From positions 62,001 through 126,000 of the forward strand of contig CAMZGD010000001.1 of NCBI GenBank assembly GCA_947306365.1: DNA of 64,000 bases, given 5' to 3'. Made by a program: the position numbers and the translations under genes. The notes under the pieces were generated by a model. The model saw only the letters and a program-made list of their open reading frames with translations, had not been told where the DNA came from and did no database searches. This DNA comes from an uncultured Bacteroidales bacterium. GTDB taxonomy: Bacteria; Bacteroidota; Bacteroidia; Bacteroidales; UBA932. Of this stretch, positions 45,716 to 52,559 are shown piece after piece. Each line of letters opens with the position of its first letter. Position 1 is the first letter of the stretch.

Positions 45716-46731
45716 GTGGTCAGTCCTCCCTTGCAGAATTCAAAATCGTAGATTTCACCGGCGTGGAGCGCGGCGAGCGCTTCTTCCACCGCGTAACGGG
45801 TGTTGTCGGGACAGTAGAAGAACAGGAATCCGCCGCCGCCCGCTCCGGAAATCTTGCCGCCGGTGGCGCCTGCGCCGATGGCGGTTTCATAAAGCTGGTC
45901 GATGAAGGCGTTGGAAATGCCGCCCGCCATCTTCTTCTTGTTGACCCAGCTGGTGTTGAGGGCCGGTCCCAGCTCCCGGAGGTTGTCCTGGAGCAGGCAT
46001 TTCTTGATGCGGAAAGCTTCGGCCTTTACCTTGTGCATCGCTTCGACGGAGCCGGTATTCCGCTGCTTGACGTTGGCCATCTGCTCCTCGATGATCCGGG
46101 CCGATTCCCGCCGCTTGTTGGTGTAGAGCAGCACGGTGTTCATCGCCCATTCGTTGAGCGTGCTTTCCGGGAGGCTCAGCGGATTGACGATCACGCGGTC
46201 GCCGTCGAGGAACTCCATGAAGTTGACGCCGCCGAACGTGGCGGCATACTGGTCCTGCTTGCCGCCGGCCATACCCAGGTCGATGCGTTCGATCTCATAG
46301 GCCAGCCGGGCGATGTCGTATTTGCCGAGCGGGAGGCCCAGCCATTCGGTGAAGGCCCCCAGGATCGCCACGACGAGCGTGGAGGAGGTACCCAGGCCGG
46401 AGCCCGAAGGTACGTCCAGCTGGGTGGTGAGCTCGAACGAAAGCGGCTTCCCGTCGCAGTACTGCGCGACGATCCGGTTGTAGATGCCGCACTGGAGCAT
46501 CAGCGGATCCTGCGGCTCGATGCGCGCAGCGGCGTCGAATTCCCGGGCGATCCGGTCGTTGATGTGGACGAAACGGACTTTCCCGTCCCCGGTCGGCCGG
46601 ATGGTGGCGTGTGCGAACCGGTCGATGGTCACGTTGAGGACGGCGCCCCCGTACAGGTCGGAATACGGGGAGACGTCTGTCCCGCCGCCGGCGATGCCCA
46701 GCCTGAAAGGAGCCTTGCTTCGATATAACAT
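45697..46731 (-). CDS. hddA: D-glycero-alpha-D-manno-heptose 7-phosphate kinase (HddA-like)
   Basis: A 344-residue GHMP kinase: the N-terminal RSKAPFRLGIAGGGTDVSPYSDLYGG, the ATP loop DVPSGSGLGTSS, and the C-terminal KISGAGGGGFLFFYC glycine motif are canonical for HddA. It phosphorylates heptose 7-phosphate at C1, giving the bisphosphate for GmhB. ATG 46731 gives the family-typical MLYRSKAPFRLG start. First gene of the heptose cassette; upstream sequence is AT-rich. Confidence 0.92.
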   Translation of the reverse strand: MLYRSKAPFRLGIAGGGTDVSPYSDLYGGAVLNVTIDRFAHATIRPTGDGKVRFVHINDRIAREFDAAARIEPQDPLMLQCGIYNRIVAQYCDGKPLSFELTTQLDVPSGSGLGTSSTLVVAILGAFTEWLGLPLGKYDIARLAYEIERIDLGMAGGKQDQYAATFGGVNFMEFLDGDRVIVNPLSLPESTLNEWAMNTVLLYTNKRRESARIIEEQMANVKQRNTGSVEAMHKVKAEAFRIKKCLLQDNLRELGPALNTSWVNKKKMAGGISNAFIDQLYETAIGAGATGGKISGAGGGGFLFFYCPDNTRYAVEEALAALHAGEIYDFEFCKGGLTTWTVQQ

Positions 46732-46810
46732 AGCGTCAGGTTTCGGATAAGCGTACTGCAAAAATAATCATTAATAATCATTTTTTCTCTCTCTGTTTTT
46801 CAACTTTTTG

Positions 46811-46818
46811 TATATTTG
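46811..46818 (+). promoter_or_regulatory. -7 box upstream of the YegP-like gene
   Basis: TATATTTG (46811-46818) in a strongly AT-rich stretch between divergent genes; predicted leader about 27 nt. The -33 element is unclear. Confidence 0.55.
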
Positions 46819-46851
46819 TAGGGTATATACAATCTTTCAAACAATTACGCT

Positions 46852-47178
46852 ATGGCAAAATTTGAAATCACTGTGAGAAAGAACGGCGAGTTCCAGTTCA
46901 ACCTCAAGGCTTCGAACGGCGAGGTCATCCTCACCAGCGAAGGCTACACCACCAAGTCGGCCTGCCTCAACGGCGTCGAATCCGTCAAGAAGAACGCACT
47001 CGAGGAGAAGCGTTTCGAGAAACTGGTGGCAAAGAACGGCAAGCCGTACTTCACCCTGAAGGCGACGAACGGCCAGATCATCGGCCAGAGCCAGATGTAT
47101 GCTTCCGAGCGCAACCGCAACAACGGCATCGCTTCCGTGATGAAGAACGCGCCCGTCGCCGAGATCGTGGAACTGTAA
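46852..47178 (+). CDS. YegP-type DUF1508 tandem-repeat protein
   Basis: A 108-residue protein made of two copies of the DUF1508 fold, FEITVRKNGEFQFNLKASNGEVILTSEGYTTKSACLNGVESVKKNA and FEKLVAKNGKPYFTLKATNGQIIGQSQMYASERNRNNGIASVMKNA. Each ~48-residue copy keeps the NG-x2-xF-x-LKA-x-NG-x-I core. Such proteins are abundant small proteins of uncertain role, possibly stress related. It has its own promoter and a strong terminator. Confidence 0.93.
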   Translation: MAKFEITVRKNGEFQFNLKASNGEVILTSEGYTTKSACLNGVESVKKNALEEKRFEKLVAKNGKPYFTLKATNGQIIGQSQMYASERNRNNGIASVMKNAPVAEIVEL

Positions 47179-47211
47179 CCAACCGCCGTCCAGGGAATAC
47201 CGACGAAAATG

Positions 47212-47244
47212 CTTCGCTCCGTCCGTGGGGCGAAGTTTTTTTTT
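47212..47244 (+). terminator. Rho-independent terminator of the YegP-like gene
   Basis: CTTCGCTCC (47212-47220) pairs with GGGGCGAAG (47227-47235) with one G-T pair, followed by nine T. Confidence 0.92.
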
Positions 47245-47276
47245 CGGAGCCGAAAGAAAAATTTGTAAAAATTTTA

Positions 47277-47305
47277 TTGTTTTTCAATAATTATTTATAT
47301 TTTTG
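47277..47305 (+). promoter_or_regulatory. Promoter of the nfeD-flotillin operon
   Basis: TTG at 47277-47279, 18 nt, TATTTTTG at 47298-47305, in very AT-rich sequence. Leader about 16 nt before the ATG at 47328. Confidence 0.6.
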
Positions 47306-47327
47306 CAAAAACTAAACGTTTACGAAC

Positions 47328-47939
47328 ATGATCACTTCCTGGTGGGTATCCCTTTCTTTGGCCATGAAGATCCTGTGGGGCGTCACGCTGGCGGCTTCCC
47401 TGATCTTCATCATTCAGAGCATCCTGACCTTCATCGGCGCCGACGGCGGTGACGGCGGCATCGACACCGACTTCGACGCGGGCTTCGACTCGGAAGCGGC
47501 CGACGCGGCCGTGGAAGGCGGAACCAATCTCTACACGTTCCGTAATTTCGTGAACTTCTTCCTCGGTTTCGGATGGTCCGCCATTCTGTTGCAGGACAAG
47601 GTCACCTCGGTGCCCCTGCTGCTGGTCATATCGGCCGTGATCGGCGTGGCGCTGGTCGCGCTGGTGATGTATCTGTTCAAATGGCTGAGCGGCATGCAGC
47701 AGACGGGCAACATCAACCTCTTCAAGGCAGCCGTCGGCTGCAACGGAACGGTCTATCTGACCATTCCCGGCGAGCGCGGGGGCGAAGGCAAGGTTCAGTT
47801 GTCCATCAACAATTCCGTGCGTGAATACAACGCCGTAACCGACGGTGAAACCCTCAGGACAGGCTCCCAGATCCGGGTGGTCGAGGTAATCAGCCCCGAC
47901 ACCGTACTGGTCGAACCGCTCGAATCAATCATCATTTAA
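47328..47939 (+). CDS. NfeD-like membrane protein
   Basis: A 203-residue protein with three hydrophobic segments (residues ~12-38, ~72-88, ~92-118) and a C-terminal OB-fold-like domain (GCNGTVYLTIPGERGGEGKVQLSINNSVREYNAV, VVEVISPDTVLVEPL). The acidic GADGGDGGIDTDFDAGFDSEAADAA stretch lies between the first two helices. NfeD proteins pair with flotillins, and a flotillin gene follows 11 nt downstream. Together they organise membrane microdomains. Confidence 0.85.
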   Translation: MITSWWVSLSLAMKILWGVTLAASLIFIIQSILTFIGADGGDGGIDTDFDAGFDSEAADAAVEGGTNLYTFRNFVNFFLGFGWSAILLQDKVTSVPLLLVISAVIGVALVALVMYLFKWLSGMQQTGNINLFKAAVGCNGTVYLTIPGERGGEGKVQLSINNSVREYNAVTDGETLRTGSQIRVVEVISPDTVLVEPLESIII

Positions 47940-47950
47940 TATAAGTAACA

Positions 47951-49375
47951 ATGGAACTCTATCTGATCCTGATCATCGTGGCGGTGGTGTTCGTCACCTT
48001 CACCGCCATCCTGCGCCGTTACAAGCGCTGTCCGTCCGACAAGATCCTGGTCATCTACGGTAAGACCGGGAAGAACAAGGAAGGCGGCATCTCGTCGGCC
48101 CGCTGCATCCACGGCGGCGCCTCCTTCATCTGGCCTGTGTTCCAGAGCTACGCGTTTCTCGACCTGACGCCGATCTCGATCGAATGCAACCTGACCAACG
48201 CCCTGTCCAAGCAGAACATCCGCGTCGACGTGCCGTGCCGGTTTACCGTGGGTATTTCCACCGAACCCGACAACATGACCAATGCGGCCGAGCGTCTGCT
48301 GGGCCTGACCACCGAGCAGATCCAGAACATCGCCACCGATATCCTCTTCGGTCAGCTGCGTCTGGTCATCGCCACGATGGACATCGAGGAAATCAACGCC
48401 GACCGCGACAAGTTCCTGGCCAACGTCTCCACGAACGTGGAGGCGGAACTCCGCAAGATCGGCCTGAAGCTCATCAACGTGAACGTGACGGATATCCGCG
48501 ACGAGTCGGGCTATATCGAGGCCCTCGGCAAGGAAGCGGCCGCCAAGGCCATCAACGACGCGAAGAAGAGCGTGGCCGAGCAGAACCGGTTCGGTGAGAT
48601 CGGTAAGGCCGAGGCAGACCGGGACAAGGACATCCGGATCGCCGAGACTACCCGGGATACCCGTATCCGGACGGCCGACGCCAACGCGAAGGCTGTCGAA
48701 GGTGAGAACAACTCGAAGATCGCCATCGCCCAGAGCGACGCGGCCCGCCGCGAGAAGGAAGCCGAGGCTTCCCGCATCGCCGTGGCGGCCGAGAAGGTGC
48801 AGGCGGCCAAGGCCCTCGAGGAAGCTTACAAGAGCGAGCGCGACGCCGAACTGGCGCGTGCCGAACGCGAGAAGGCGACGCAGCAGGCCAACGTCGTGGT
48901 GGCGGCCCAGATCGAAAAGGAGAAAGCCATCATCGACGCCGAGGCTGAAGCGGAGAAGATCCGCCGGATGGCCAAGGGTGAGGCCGACGCCATCTTCGCC
49001 AAGATGGACGCCCAGGCGCGCGGTACGCTGGAGATACTCTCCAAGCAGGCGACCGGTTTCGGCCAGCTGGTGGCGGCTGCCGGCGGCGACGCCCAGCAGG
49101 CCATCACGATGCTCATCACCGACAAGCTGCCTGAACTGGTGGCCACGCAGGTCGAGGCCGTCAAGGGCATCAACATCGACAAGGTAACCGTGTGGGATAC
49201 GGGGAACGGCGGCGAAGGGAAGACGGCTACGTCGAATTTCATCTCCGGCCTGATGAAGTCGGTCCCGCCGCTTGAAGACCTCTTCAAGCTGGCCGGCATG
49301 GAACTCCCTTCCTATCTGAAAGGCAAAAAGTCGGACAAGCCGGTCGATACGGTCGAAGTAACGGAGGAAGCGTAA
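47951..49375 (+). CDS. Flotillin-like SPFH-domain protein
   Basis: A 474-residue protein: one N-terminal membrane helix (residues ~3-20), an SPFH domain (CPSDKILVIYGKTGK, GGASFIWPVFQSYAFLDLTPISIECNLTNALSKQNIRVDVPCRFTVGIS, AERLLGLTTEQIQNIATDIL), then a long Ala/Glu/Arg coiled coil with EA repeats (~210-350), and a flexible C-terminus. It forms membrane scaffolds with the upstream NfeD. The helical domain is of YuaG/FloT type. Confidence 0.92.
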   Translation: MELYLILIIVAVVFVTFTAILRRYKRCPSDKILVIYGKTGKNKEGGISSARCIHGGASFIWPVFQSYAFLDLTPISIECNLTNALSKQNIRVDVPCRFTVGISTEPDNMTNAAERLLGLTTEQIQNIATDILFGQLRLVIATMDIEEINADRDKFLANVSTNVEAELRKIGLKLINVNVTDIRDESGYIEALGKEAAAKAINDAKKSVAEQNRFGEIGKAEADRDKDIRIAETTRDTRIRTADANAKAVEGENNSKIAIAQSDAARREKEAEASRIAVAAEKVQAAKALEEAYKSERDAELARAEREKATQQANVVVAAQIEKEKAIIDAEAEAEKIRRMAKGEADAIFAKMDAQARGTLEILSKQATGFGQLVAAAGGDAQQAITMLITDKLPELVATQVEAVKGINIDKVTVWDTGNGGEGKTATSNFISGLMKSVPPLEDLFKLAGMELPSYLKGKKSDKPVDTVEVTEEA

Positions 49376-49378
49376 GTC

Positions 49379-49585
49379 ATGCCTATCATTATCAATGTTG
49401 ATGTCATGTTGGCTCGGAGAAAGATGTCTTCGGGAGAACTTGCTCAAAAGATAGGCATTTCTGCAGCTAACCTTTCGATACTCAAGACCGGCAAGGCGAA
49501 GGCCGTCCGCTTCACGACGCTCGAAGCCATCTGCAAGGCCCTCGACTGTCAGCCCGGCGACCTGTTGGAGTACAGACCCGACTAG
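49379..49585 (+). CDS. Small XRE-family (Cro/CI-type) DNA-binding protein
   Basis: A 68-residue single-domain regulator: MPIIINVDVMLARRKMSSGELAQKIGISAANLSILKTGKAKAVRFTTLEAICKALDCQPGDLLEY, the complete HTH_26-type fold (as in YozG). No sensing domain. It begins 3 nt after the flotillin stop. Its base composition is less GC-rich in the first 90 nt than the flotillin gene, but it is not otherwise remarkable. Target unknown. Confidence 0.9.
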   Translation: MPIIINVDVMLARRKMSSGELAQKIGISAANLSILKTGKAKAVRFTTLEAICKALDCQPGDLLEYRPD

Positions 49586-49589
49586 CACG

Positions 49590-49808
49590 GAAGCCGCTTA
49601 TCGGCTTCCAGATACAAGAAAAGCTCCCTTTTGGGGAGCTTTTCTTGTACAAACGCGATTATTCCGAAAAAGGCGAAGCCCGCGCCGCTTCTGCGGCGCT
49701 TTGGTTCCCTGAGGGAACCATTAAAAGGAGGGATCAGATAAGGAGGCGGCCTTGGCCGCCGACTGGTACGAAATAAGCTTGGCTCAAAAGCCAAGCTTAT
49801 TTCGTACC
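49590..49808. repeat. Row of six perfect hairpins
   Basis: Six perfect inverted repeats in 219 nt: GAAGCCG/CGGCTTC (49590-49608), TACAAGAAAAGCTCCC and its complement (49613-49649), GCGCCGC/GCGGCGC (49682-49699), TGGTTCCC/GGGAACCA (49702-49720), GGCGGCC/GGCCGCC (49745-49760), and 20-nt arms at 49765-49784 and 49789-49808 with a 4-nt loop. No convincing protein is encoded. The second can act as a terminator for the flotillin/XRE operon; the rest are unexplained. Confidence 0.85.
49613..49649. terminator. Long hairpin, probable terminator of the nfeD-flotillin-XRE operon
   Basis: Perfect 16-bp arms (49613-49628 and 49634-49649) around a 5-nt loop; the distal arm ends in a T-rich CTTTTCTTG stretch. 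It follows the XRE stop codon by 27 nt. Confidence 0.65.
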
Positions 49809-49841
49809 CGGAGCCGGAGCGCAATAATCGGTGGCAACGTG

Positions 49842-49915
49842 TAGCTATCGTGTATTCATTGGTGGCTAATTAACAATTCACCCTTAACAGGTTAGCTATC
49901 TTAATAGTGTATTCA
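49842..49915 (+). repeat. Imperfect direct repeat within the island end
   Basis: TAGCTATC directly followed by GTGTATTCA at 49842-49858, and the same two blocks separated by TTAATA at 49893-49915. No gene overlaps them. They may be recombinase or regulator sites. Confidence 0.6.
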
Positions 49916-49922
49916 CGATAAT

Positions 49923-49960
49923 CCCCAGAAAATGCGGTCGAATGTGTCCATTTTCTGGGG
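49923..49960. repeat. 12-bp perfect inverted repeat
   Basis: CCCCAGAAAATG (49923-49934) and CATTTTCTGGGG (49949-49960), 14-nt loop, next to the TGTGGTC repeats. No T-run, so more likely a protein-binding or structural site than a terminator. Confidence 0.65.
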
Positions 49961-50066
49961 AATGTGGTCTATTTGTGGCCATATAAATGCCGACGCTAAA
50001 AGTTAAGCACGAAACAGGTTCTTTATATCTTTACTTGTAAATATTTTTTTTGTGTAAATTGCAATT

Positions 50067-50492
50067 ATGAATACTGATGTAAATCGAGAATTAAGTCTCG
50101 CTGCTAAGATTTGTCTTGGATATTCAATCCTTATGCTGATCATTGGGGCTATTAGAGCAGCTAATGTCTATTTTTATTATGGTTCATTGAGTGATATAAA
50201 CCCGGTATTTTGCGACAGGCTGATATTGATAGCATTAAACATTGCTATGATTTTTTGCGCTATTTTCATCTTTAAGAAGAAGAAATGGGCACTTATCTTA
50301 TTTTTGGTTCTTGCTATTGTACGTATTTTTGCTGTCGTACCTGCAGAAACAAACGCCATGTATGGGACTTTTCTTGGAATGAATTTAATCACTTTTCTAA
50401 AAGATTGTGCGCCTTTTGTAGTAGCATTGTTCTTTCCCAAACAAGGTGGAGTCTCTGGTTGGCAAGTTTTTTTTGGTAAAAACGAGGATTGA
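50067..50492 (+). CDS. Four-helix membrane protein of unknown function
   Basis: A 141-residue protein with four hydrophobic segments (about 12-36, 50-68, 73-92, 110-126) joined by short charged loops (FKKKKW after the second). I recognise no family. Codon use and base composition (around 38-40% GC by eye) differ sharply from neighbouring chromosomal genes. The preceding 100 nt are very AT-rich with a poor promoter candidate. It is the first gene of the proposed tRNA-Leu island. Confidence 0.7.
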   Translation: MNTDVNRELSLAAKICLGYSILMLIIGAIRAANVYFYYGSLSDINPVFCDRLILIALNIAMIFCAIFIFKKKKWALILFLVLAIVRIFAVVPAETNAMYGTFLGMNLITFLKDCAPFVVALFFPKQGGVSGWQVFFGKNED

Positions 50493-50508
50493 TTATTTCT
50501 AAGTCATT

Positions 50509-50751
50509 ATGAGGCATCGAGTACCCGTATCCATTGTGCTATCGCTTTTCGTTTTGATAGGGCTTTTGACTTCGTGTGGGCCACGCCCTTCATTCCATCA
50601 GGACAAGAGCATAAATGGTACATATTTGTATCAAGATGGTGTTAGCAGATCGCAGAGTCCCTTCTGGATCAGTTCTATAAAAAAAGCGTCCTCCTCACGC
50701 AACGTTTTACTCGTATTTTGCATCTTACAGATGAAATCTCCTATATTATGA
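50509..50751 (+). CDS. Short lipoprotein, possibly truncated by a frameshift
   Basis: An 80-residue product with a lipoprotein signal (MRHRVPVSIVLSLFVLIGLLTSC, lipid C23) and a short hydrophilic chain. The last ~35 residues look noncoding. In the frame of the following gene, the same bases read as plausible protein (IAESLLDQFYKKSVLLTQ) from 50646 on, past a run of seven A near 50679-50685. The gene may therefore be a longer lipoprotein broken by a small frameshift. Its stop overlaps the next start by 4 nt. No family recognised. Confidence 0.5.
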   Translation: MRHRVPVSIVLSLFVLIGLLTSCGPRPSFHQDKSINGTYLYQDGVSRSQSPFWISSIKKASSSRNVLLVFCILQMKSPIL

Positions 50752-51248
50752 AGTTCCCCAGCGTCTCACATCGCTTATTGACCGGAGTGCCTGCCCGCCT
50801 GTTCGTCATCGCACTGTTTCTTTTGTTTTGTAACGCCTGTGAAGAACAGATAGAAGATTCTCCGGCTGTCAAGTACCTCTATGCGGGGCATCAGGAAAAT
50901 AATGGATTCCAGCTATGGATTTGGATCTATGAAGATGAGGCCGTTCCCGCGCTGGTCCGTTCCGGAAGGTGCCGCTATCTGTTCAACCAGTTTGTTGAAA
51001 CAGACGAAGAGCATCTTACCTGCCGGATGACGCAAGACGGCTTCACGTTGTCCGAACCGACGACGGGGAAAGTCCTATATACGGCGACAAATATCGAAAT
51101 TCCGTATACCAATTTTGGATATGCCGTCCACATTACATGGGCGCATTCGCCCGGTGCCACCTGGGATGCCAGCGCGGAAGAAAAGGGGTGGCAGCGAGAG
51201 ATGGATCTCAGCCTTCAGATCAACGAGGGAGACGATATCGTTTATTGA
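50748..51248 (+). CDS. Lipoprotein of unknown function
   Basis: A 166-residue lipoprotein: signal MKFPSVSHRLLTGVPARLFVIALFLLFCNAC with the lipid cysteine at position 31, then a beta-rich domain (KYLYAGHQENNGFQLWIWIYEDEAVPALVRSGRCRYLFNQFVE, TAWAH-like GYAVHITWAHSPG). ATG 50748 overlaps the stop of the preceding short lipoprotein. Composition is intermediate between the island and the chromosome. No recognised family; probably an outer-membrane-anchored protein of the tRNA-Leu island. Confidence 0.65.
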   Translation: MKFPSVSHRLLTGVPARLFVIALFLLFCNACEEQIEDSPAVKYLYAGHQENNGFQLWIWIYEDEAVPALVRSGRCRYLFNQFVETDEEHLTCRMTQDGFTLSEPTTGKVLYTATNIEIPYTNFGYAVHITWAHSPGATWDASAEEKGWQREMDLSLQINEGDDIVY

Positions 51249-51384
51249 TTTTGCATCCCGGCGCTGGAACTCTAAATCAGGGACAGATTCTAGAATCAAG
51301 GAAGCTCCACTGCTTATGCAATGGGGCTTCCATCTTAATGGCCATTTTGAAAATGTGGTCAAAGTGTGGTCAAAATTGGGGGAT

Positions 51385-51439
51385 ACAAAAAAGAAGACTT
51401 TGTATGGTGCTTAAAAATCAGCAACTTACAAAGTCTTCT
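51385..51439 (-). terminator. Rho-independent terminator of tRNA-Leu
   Basis: On the minus strand, 13-bp perfect arms (51427-51439 and 51392-51404) with a 22-nt loop are followed by a T-run (plus-strand A-run at 51386-51392). It begins 2 nt after the tRNA 3' end. Confidence 0.85.
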
Positions 51440-51441
51440 AG

Positions 51442-51525
51442 TACCCGGAGCCGGGGTCGAACCGGCACAGCCTCGCGGCCACTGGTGTTTGAGACCAGCG
51501 CGTCTACCGATTCCGCCATCCGGGC
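51442..51525 (-). tRNA. tRNA-Leu (anticodon CAA)
   Basis: An 84-nt class II tRNA: acceptor GCCCGGA pairs with TCCGGGT (G1 opposite U72 as wobble), D-arm, anticodon stem CTGGT/ACCAG with loop CTCAAAC (anticodon CAA, reads UUG), long variable arm GGCCGCGAGGCTGTG region, T-loop GGTTCGACCCC. CCA is not encoded. Its 3' end is repeated at 49804, which suggests use as an integration site. Confidence 0.95.
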
Positions 51526-51540
51526 GACTGGTAGAGGCGG

Positions 51541-51572
51541 CAAAGGTAGGTATTTTTGCCCAAGTTTACAAA
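51541..51572 (-). promoter_or_regulatory. Promoter of tRNA-Leu
   Basis: Minus strand TTTG (51569-51572), 20 nt, TACCTTTG (51541-51548): a full Bacteroidetes promoter. Predicted start ~51534, about 9 nt before the tRNA. The -33 element overlaps the last codons of aroC. Confidence 0.8.
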
Positions 51573-52558
51573 TCCGGCTTTCCGGGAGCCGTCGCTGTCG
51601 TGCCGGACAGGCGAAGGTCGGCGAACACGCAGGCGGTGACGGCTTCCACGACGGGCGGGACACGCAGGGCGAAACACACGTCGTGCCGGCCGGGAACGGA
51701 ATAGTCGGTGAGCCGGCCGCGGGAGAAGTCGAAGGTCCGCTGGAGTTTGCGGATGCTGGAAGTCGGCTTGACCGCGACACGGAAGACGACGGGATTGCCG
51801 TTCGTCAGGCCGCCGTTAATGCCGCCCGCCCCGTTTCGGGCCGTATGGCCGGCCGCATCGATGAACGGGTCGTTGTGCTCGGAGCCCTTCATCCGGGCGG
51901 CGGCGAAGCCGTCGCCGAATTCCACGCCGCGGATGCCGGGAATCGAGAACAGGGCGTGGGAGAGCAGCGACTCGAGGGAATCGAAGAAAGGTTCGCCGAG
52001 ACCGACGGGAACGTCCGTGCAACGGCATTCCACGATGCCGCCGAGGGAATCGCCTTCCTGCGCGGCCGCTTGCAACTGAGCGGCGACGGCAGCCGTGTCA
52101 TCCGCCGCCACGCCGCCGACTTCCAGCAGCCGGGCATCGATGCAAATCGGGGCGACGAGTTTCTTGGCCACGACACCGGCCGCCACCAGCGGCAGCGTCA
52201 TCCGCCCGGAAAACCAGCCGTCGCGTAGCGATCCGTATCGTGCCAGCGCCACGAAATCGGCATGGCCGGGCCGGGGGATGTCGGTAAAGACCCTGTAATC
52301 CGCATCCCGGAAATTGCGGTTGGCAAAGGTGAGAGTCAGCGTGCCGTCGACGTCGCGCCGGTCGTCGATTTCCGGCCGGTCTTCTTCGATGCGGGGCGTC
52401 GTGCCGGGCGCGCCGCTTTTGCGGCGCAGCAGGTCTCGGGTGAAATCGTCCGCCGCGACCGGCAGCGAAGCGGGTACGCCGTGCAGCGTGACGCCCACAC
52501 AAGGGGCATGCGAGGCGCCGAAGATGTCCAGACGGAAGGAATGGCCGAACGTATCCAT
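51566..52558 (-). CDS. aroC: Chorismate synthase
   Basis: A 330-residue enzyme making chorismate from EPSP with reduced flavin. DTFGHSFRLDIFGASHAPCVGVTLHGVPA, the RPGHADFVALARYG segment, the SRRATLP-like SGRMTLPLVAAGVVAKKL and C-terminal GGxxNGNPVVFRVAVKPTSSI are the family blocks. Shorter than E. coli AroC (361), mainly through trimmed loops. Start at ATG 52558, giving MDTFGHSF. It lies 1 nt after the aroDA stop and closes the aro operon. Confidence 0.93.
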   Translation of the reverse strand: MDTFGHSFRLDIFGASHAPCVGVTLHGVPASLPVAADDFTRDLLRRKSGAPGTTPRIEEDRPEIDDRRDVDGTLTLTFANRNFRDADYRVFTDIPRPGHADFVALARYGSLRDGWFSGRMTLPLVAAGVVAKKLVAPICIDARLLEVGGVAADDTAAVAAQLQAAAQEGDSLGGIVECRCTDVPVGLGEPFFDSLESLLSHALFSIPGIRGVEFGDGFAAARMKGSEHNDPFIDAAGHTARNGAGGINGGLTNGNPVVFRVAVKPTSSIRKLQRTFDFSRGRLTDYSVPGRHDVCFALRVPPVVEAVTACVFADLRLSGTTATAPGKPDL

Positions 52559-52559
52559 G

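Larger units (their letters stand above)
49804..51454. mobile_element. Small AT-rich island at tRNA-Leu, bounded by a 14-bp direct repeat
   Basis: GTACCCGGAGCCGG occurs at 49804-49817 and again at 51441-51454, where it is the 3' end of tRNA-Leu plus two bases. The DNA between is clearly AT-richer than the rest of the window and encodes a membrane protein and two lipoproteins. Near each end lies the same motif, AATGTGGTC-N3-4-TGTGG(C/T)CA (49961-49981 and 51352-51372), with identical 11-nt spacing, as expected for recombinase arm sites. No integrase is present, so this would be a deleted or satellite element. Inference from repeats, composition and tRNA location. Confidence 0.6.

Noticed and set aside
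49379-49585. XRE gene as the antitoxin of a toxin-antitoxin pair
   Set aside because: No toxin-like partner adjoins it; the neighbours are flotillin upstream and noncoding hairpins downstream.
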